64,000 bases of DNA, taken from contig OX579633.1 of assembly GCA_951230915.1 (NCBI GenBank), positions 6,546,145 through 6,610,144 on the forward strand. Direction: 5' to 3'. Below are positions 60,501-64,000 of the stretch, piece after piece. Each line of letters opens with the position of its first letter. Position 1 is the first letter of the stretch. This DNA is from Antitrichia curtipendula. Lineage: Eukaryota; Streptophyta; Bryopsida; Hypnales; Leucodontaceae. The notes under the pieces were generated by a model that saw nothing but the letters and a program-made list of their open reading frames with translations, was not told where the DNA came from and searched no databases. A program made the position numbers and the translations under genes.

Positions 60501-62677
60501 TGATAGTTCATAAACAAAATACAGCATTGAAAGTCTCACCTGAAGCACTACAAATTTGTGTGTAGGTCGACAAGCTATTGGCCAGTAATAATGTTACTAG
60601 GTATAAAATGCAATGACCTTTCTTCTTTAAGCTCTAGTTTTCTCATATCTGCTATTTTGCCCATCTCTGTACGACAGCTTCAAAGCCAATATGATATCTG
60701 GAGAGGAAGATGAATTAAGTTGTGATGAAGACTCTGAAACCCCATCTGAACAATGGTCTGCTATAGCACATCCTGCCAAGGTTCTTGGTGTGGACCCGAC
60801 CACGCAATTGGAGGTATTTTTCTGAGGATCACCTTCCTGCTTGTGGCAACATGAAAATTAGTTGTGCAGGATGATGTTTGACTATGACAGAAGGTACATT
60901 TGCTGGGAGTATTTCAGTGGGTCTTGGAAGCAAACTATGTCTGCGGAAATGTAATTAGACGCTGAATGTTGCTGATATTCTTAGGTGGTGATGAGGGTGG
61001 GGCCGTATGGAGCATATGTGCAACTTGGAGAAGCTTCCAAAAATCAGAAACCGCCTCGAACAACGATACCCAAGGTTTGTTGTTTTGAGTTTGAAGAATT
61101 ATGTTCCGAGAGCTGTTTGCGTATGAACATACAGTATGTAACCTTTAAAGGCAGTGAAGCCCAAATGCCTTCCAGCAGTTCTCAGTAGGCGATATGGAGA
61201 CTTTCTTTTTGTTGAATTTTATTTGTTTGTCGACTAACACACGCAATACTATTCACTAATTCTGGTCATTTTCAACCCATGTGTGATGGTTCCTTTAGGG
61301 GTTACGTTTTCCTAATTGTGTAGTGGTTCTCTATTTTTTTAGGGTGTCAAAGCTGAGGAAGTCACTATAACAAAAGCCTTGGAGTTATTGAGCTATCCTC
61401 GAGAGTTGGTAAGTATTTTCTGGTTCGTTCATTTTCATCAAGCTGACTACTGGGCTTGTGGTATTGATCCCTTGCAGATTTTTATTTTTCGTTTCCTGAA
61501 TGACTGTTTGACAGGGGATGCATCCTGTAGAAGGGACTCCCATTTCCATTAGCATTGGAAAGTTTGGTTTCTTTCTGCGACACCGGGCAATTAGTGCAAA
61601 TGTTCCCCAGGTGAGATCTCATACAAATTAGTCTTCAATACTGAGGTCTTCTGTGCTCTACGGTAAAATAATTATCAAATAGAGTTCATCTCTTTTACCA
61701 GACTGTTCGAAGATTAACTCGTGAATGTCGACAAGGTTCACAACAACAAATTAGATGTGCTATATGACTTCCGCACCTTTGCTTTAGTTTATATTCGAAA
61801 TGAAGTTAAGCGTGATGTTGACAAGAAATTATTCAACTCAGAGATATCTTCATATATCTTTATCAAATCAATTTAGAGGTATTTGGTTTTAAAATTTCCA
61901 AAAATGTAGATTGCATAATATTTATTGCTTACAAAGTCTTAAAAACTTTCTTAATACAGAAAAATAATTTTATGAACAAAGATAAATAATGGACATACTT
62001 GAGTTTTTGGATCTTTCATAGTTCGAGAGGCCATCTATTGGTGCCGTAAATTGCACTATTAGAAAGCCAACTCATTCTTAGAGTGTGACCATACCCAAGG
62101 AGCTTCCTACCGTATGAAAGCAGTGGTATCGGGACATTTGTGTCTTGTACGGCATTAAGGGGCTCAGGGGATCCTTATGTTTCTTGCAGGGAGTTAAAGT
62201 GGAAAATTTATCTGTAGAGAAGGCTGTTGAAATATTGAAAGGCAAAAATGTGTCTAGACGTGGACGGCGACCCCACAGGAAACCAGTTGACGAGACCATT
62301 CAGAGATCAAGTCCTCAGATTGAAGACGAGTCTTCATTACCACACAATGCCCCACGTCCTTCAGTCTCGCAGGAGCAACAGAGTACAAAGGGAGAGAAGC
62401 AGCATACGAAGAAACAGACCCAGGACTCCAATAGTGAAAGTCTTCCGAGAGGTGTGAATTCTGTCATCAAGAAAAGAGGAAGGGGCAGGCCAAGGAAAAA
62501 TGTTGCAGTGTCGGACAGTAGCTCCGAGCTTCTTCTCGTGCAGGTAGGTCTTCTTGCCTTCAACCTCAACCATGTTTGTTTTTTACATTTTAATTGACTA
62601 GTTTAGAAGTAGAAAGGATGTTTTCGCAGGAGTCATAGCTTAACGAGTGATCTGATTTTTGTTCTCAGGGTGAATAG
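54551..62677 (+). CDS. Type IA DNA topoisomerase I, bacterial TopA type (organelle class), with AT-hook-like tail
   Basis: Twenty-one exons splice in frame (926 aa): 54551-54852, 55340-55985, 56353-56439, 56596-56642, 56949-57058, 57433-57533, 57948-58040, 58269-58352, 58551-58634, 58907-58975, 59282-59341, 59492-59563, 59781-59888, 59996-60078, 60297-60380, 60678-60813, 60985-61074, 61343-61408, 61515-61610, 62190-62543, 62669-62677. It relaxes negative supercoils through a 5'-phosphotyrosine. TOPRIM shows VVVESPNKAKTIAK and ASDPDREGEAIAWH. The active-site Tyr is in LITYMRTDG, and STLQQDASAKLGF and ELGIGRPSTYA follow. A zinc ribbon (CPSCKEGK...RFGAGYFFGCSRHPNC) precedes C-terminal Toprim_Crpt-type repeats (GPYGAYVQLGE; GKFGFFLRHR). 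The tail has RRGRRPHRKP and KKRGRGRPRKN, AT-hook-like. No transit peptide is evident from ATG 54551, so an upstream exon may be missing. Exon 9 could start three bases earlier. Confidence 0.92.
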
Positions 62678-64000
62678 GCTGTGGTGATTTAGTAGAAGCC
62701 TGCGGTAGGTGTGTCTACTTACTAAGGCTACTACTACATTCTTCAGCAGCTGTTGCGCAAGAGCTTGTATGTTTCTTAGAAAACTGTATTGCACAGAACC
62801 ATTTATATTGATCAAGGGCTAGATTACGGCCCCGGGTGTTGACCAACGCTGTCCCACAACCTTAGCACCCTGCAAGTTTGAGAGGTGCTGCAAATAGACG
62901 AAGAAGTGGGAAGCCTGGAAGCTAAAAAGTGAAGTCTAGAACTGGGACTTGGAATTGTAGTGGTAGAATCATGTCTGTCCTAGCAAACGGCACCAGGATA
63001 TTTCACAACTCAAGTGCATGTTAAGGTTCTTGGGTCGAGGCTGCTGGTGCGTTCATTGGATGCATAATGGGGTGAAGTTGAGAAAATGTACTTAGAAGGA
63101 CAGGATGTCAGTTTGAACTTGGCGTTAGCTCATGTGCAGTACTGTACATTGAATCATGTTCTTGTATCAGTATACTAGGTCAAATTGAAGGCACACTTTT
63201 TCTCTTTCTTTTCAGAATTTTGTGCTGTTACGGTGATTCAGCAAGATTTTGTTCTTGTTTGTAGGAGTAAGTTGTTGGGAAGCTCGAAACTTGATCACCT
63301 TAGACTTTTTAGGTTGTCATATGGGGGAGGAACCCTAAATCAACGATGATGTCCGTTGTAGGGCCATGCGAAACGAAGGAAGATGTAGGCATGAACCAAC
63401 AAAGATTGACTTTTAAACAAGTGTTGGGCCCTTGAGCAACTTCAGCTTAGACGAAATGACATAGTTGCCTTCAAATTTGATCCAAATTGCCTCGTACAAA
63501 GAATGGTTCTTTGCTTTGAGATTGAAGTCTTGGGTCTTCAACAATATTTTTGAGTACCTTTGTACATTGTTACATGATGTTATGGATGCAATCAAATTCT
63601 ATTTGACTTGTCTCCTTAAATTGAGGTTTTGGTCCCATCTTGCAAATCCAATTCTCTTGAAGGGGTCAAAAGTTTTTGTGCACTTAGTTGTACAATATTA
63701 CTTTTGATCCTACTTTGCAGCTTGGAATTGTACTCTTGGAACCAAAATTTTAATTTAAAGTGAAGACAACTCAAATGAGATTAGCGTGCATATAATTATG
63801 TTTTGTTGGCACCTAAAGCAATCAAAAATATATGTTAAGAGAGGGGTCAAATGAAGGGTTCTTGATGTAAATGACTTACACTTTGAAGACATTGTAAAGG
63901 ATATATGTTGGATCCATCAATGTTTATGCAATTTTGATGAAATTGATTAAAAAAAATAAAAAACTTTGAAGGAAGGTGAACTATTGAATCACTTTTATGA
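62678..64000. other. 3' flank of the topoisomerase gene, no further gene seen
   Basis: 3' UTR and intergenic sequence. Short ORFs only, none with recognisable features. No RNA gene or transposon end recognised. Confidence 0.45.

Overview
The window looks like nuclear DNA of a land plant, most likely a non-flowering one (bryophyte, lycophyte or fern). The grounds are GT-AG introns, a caffeoyl-CoA O-methyltransferase-like gene, a MEB/VIT-family membrane protein gene, an organelle-type bacterial topoisomerase I gene, and an AT-rich background full of DNA transposons, including a piggyBac transposase that is uncommon in plants. The species cannot be named from the sequence alone.

Layout. 1-1407 is the 3' part of an intact piggyBac transposase ORF. 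2567-3341 is a TTAA-flanked non-autonomous element. 3612-6355 is a six-exon CCoAOMT-like gene with an N-terminal hydrophobic segment. 7729-7988 is a 19-bp minisatellite. 9307-11660 is a decayed hAT transposase. 12827-23216 (minus) is a 13-exon gene for a predicted 1974-residue MEB/CCC1-like protein. Its exons splice in frame from ATG to stop, and ten consecutive exons are phase 1-1 cassettes. 24.2-54 kb is mostly transposon-derived: many TTAA...TTAA elements with CCC-type ends, other inverted-repeat elements, tandem repeats, and a 6929-bp PIF/Harbinger element (38994-45922) with TTA target duplications, a trihelix-type cofactor ORF and an intact transposase. 54551-62677 is a 21-exon type IA DNA topoisomerase gene with an AT-hook-like tail.

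How the parts relate. The three host genes (methyltransferase, MEB/VIT-like, topoisomerase) show no functional link; they are islands between transposon blocks. The TTAA elements share end sequences of piggyBac type, so a piggyBac-like transposase, possibly related to the one at the left edge, probably mobilised them. The Harbinger element sits inside one TTAA element, and a second TTAA element lies in the same host element, giving a readable order of insertion.

The main candidate for something undescribed is the 12827-23216 gene. Its cassettes each end in a short Cys/aromatic/Trp motif after an acidic Ser/Thr-rich linker, all joined to a five-helix VIT-like membrane domain and preceded by a His-rich tract. 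Gene models were built by reading splice sites by eye; no alignment, transcript or database check was possible.
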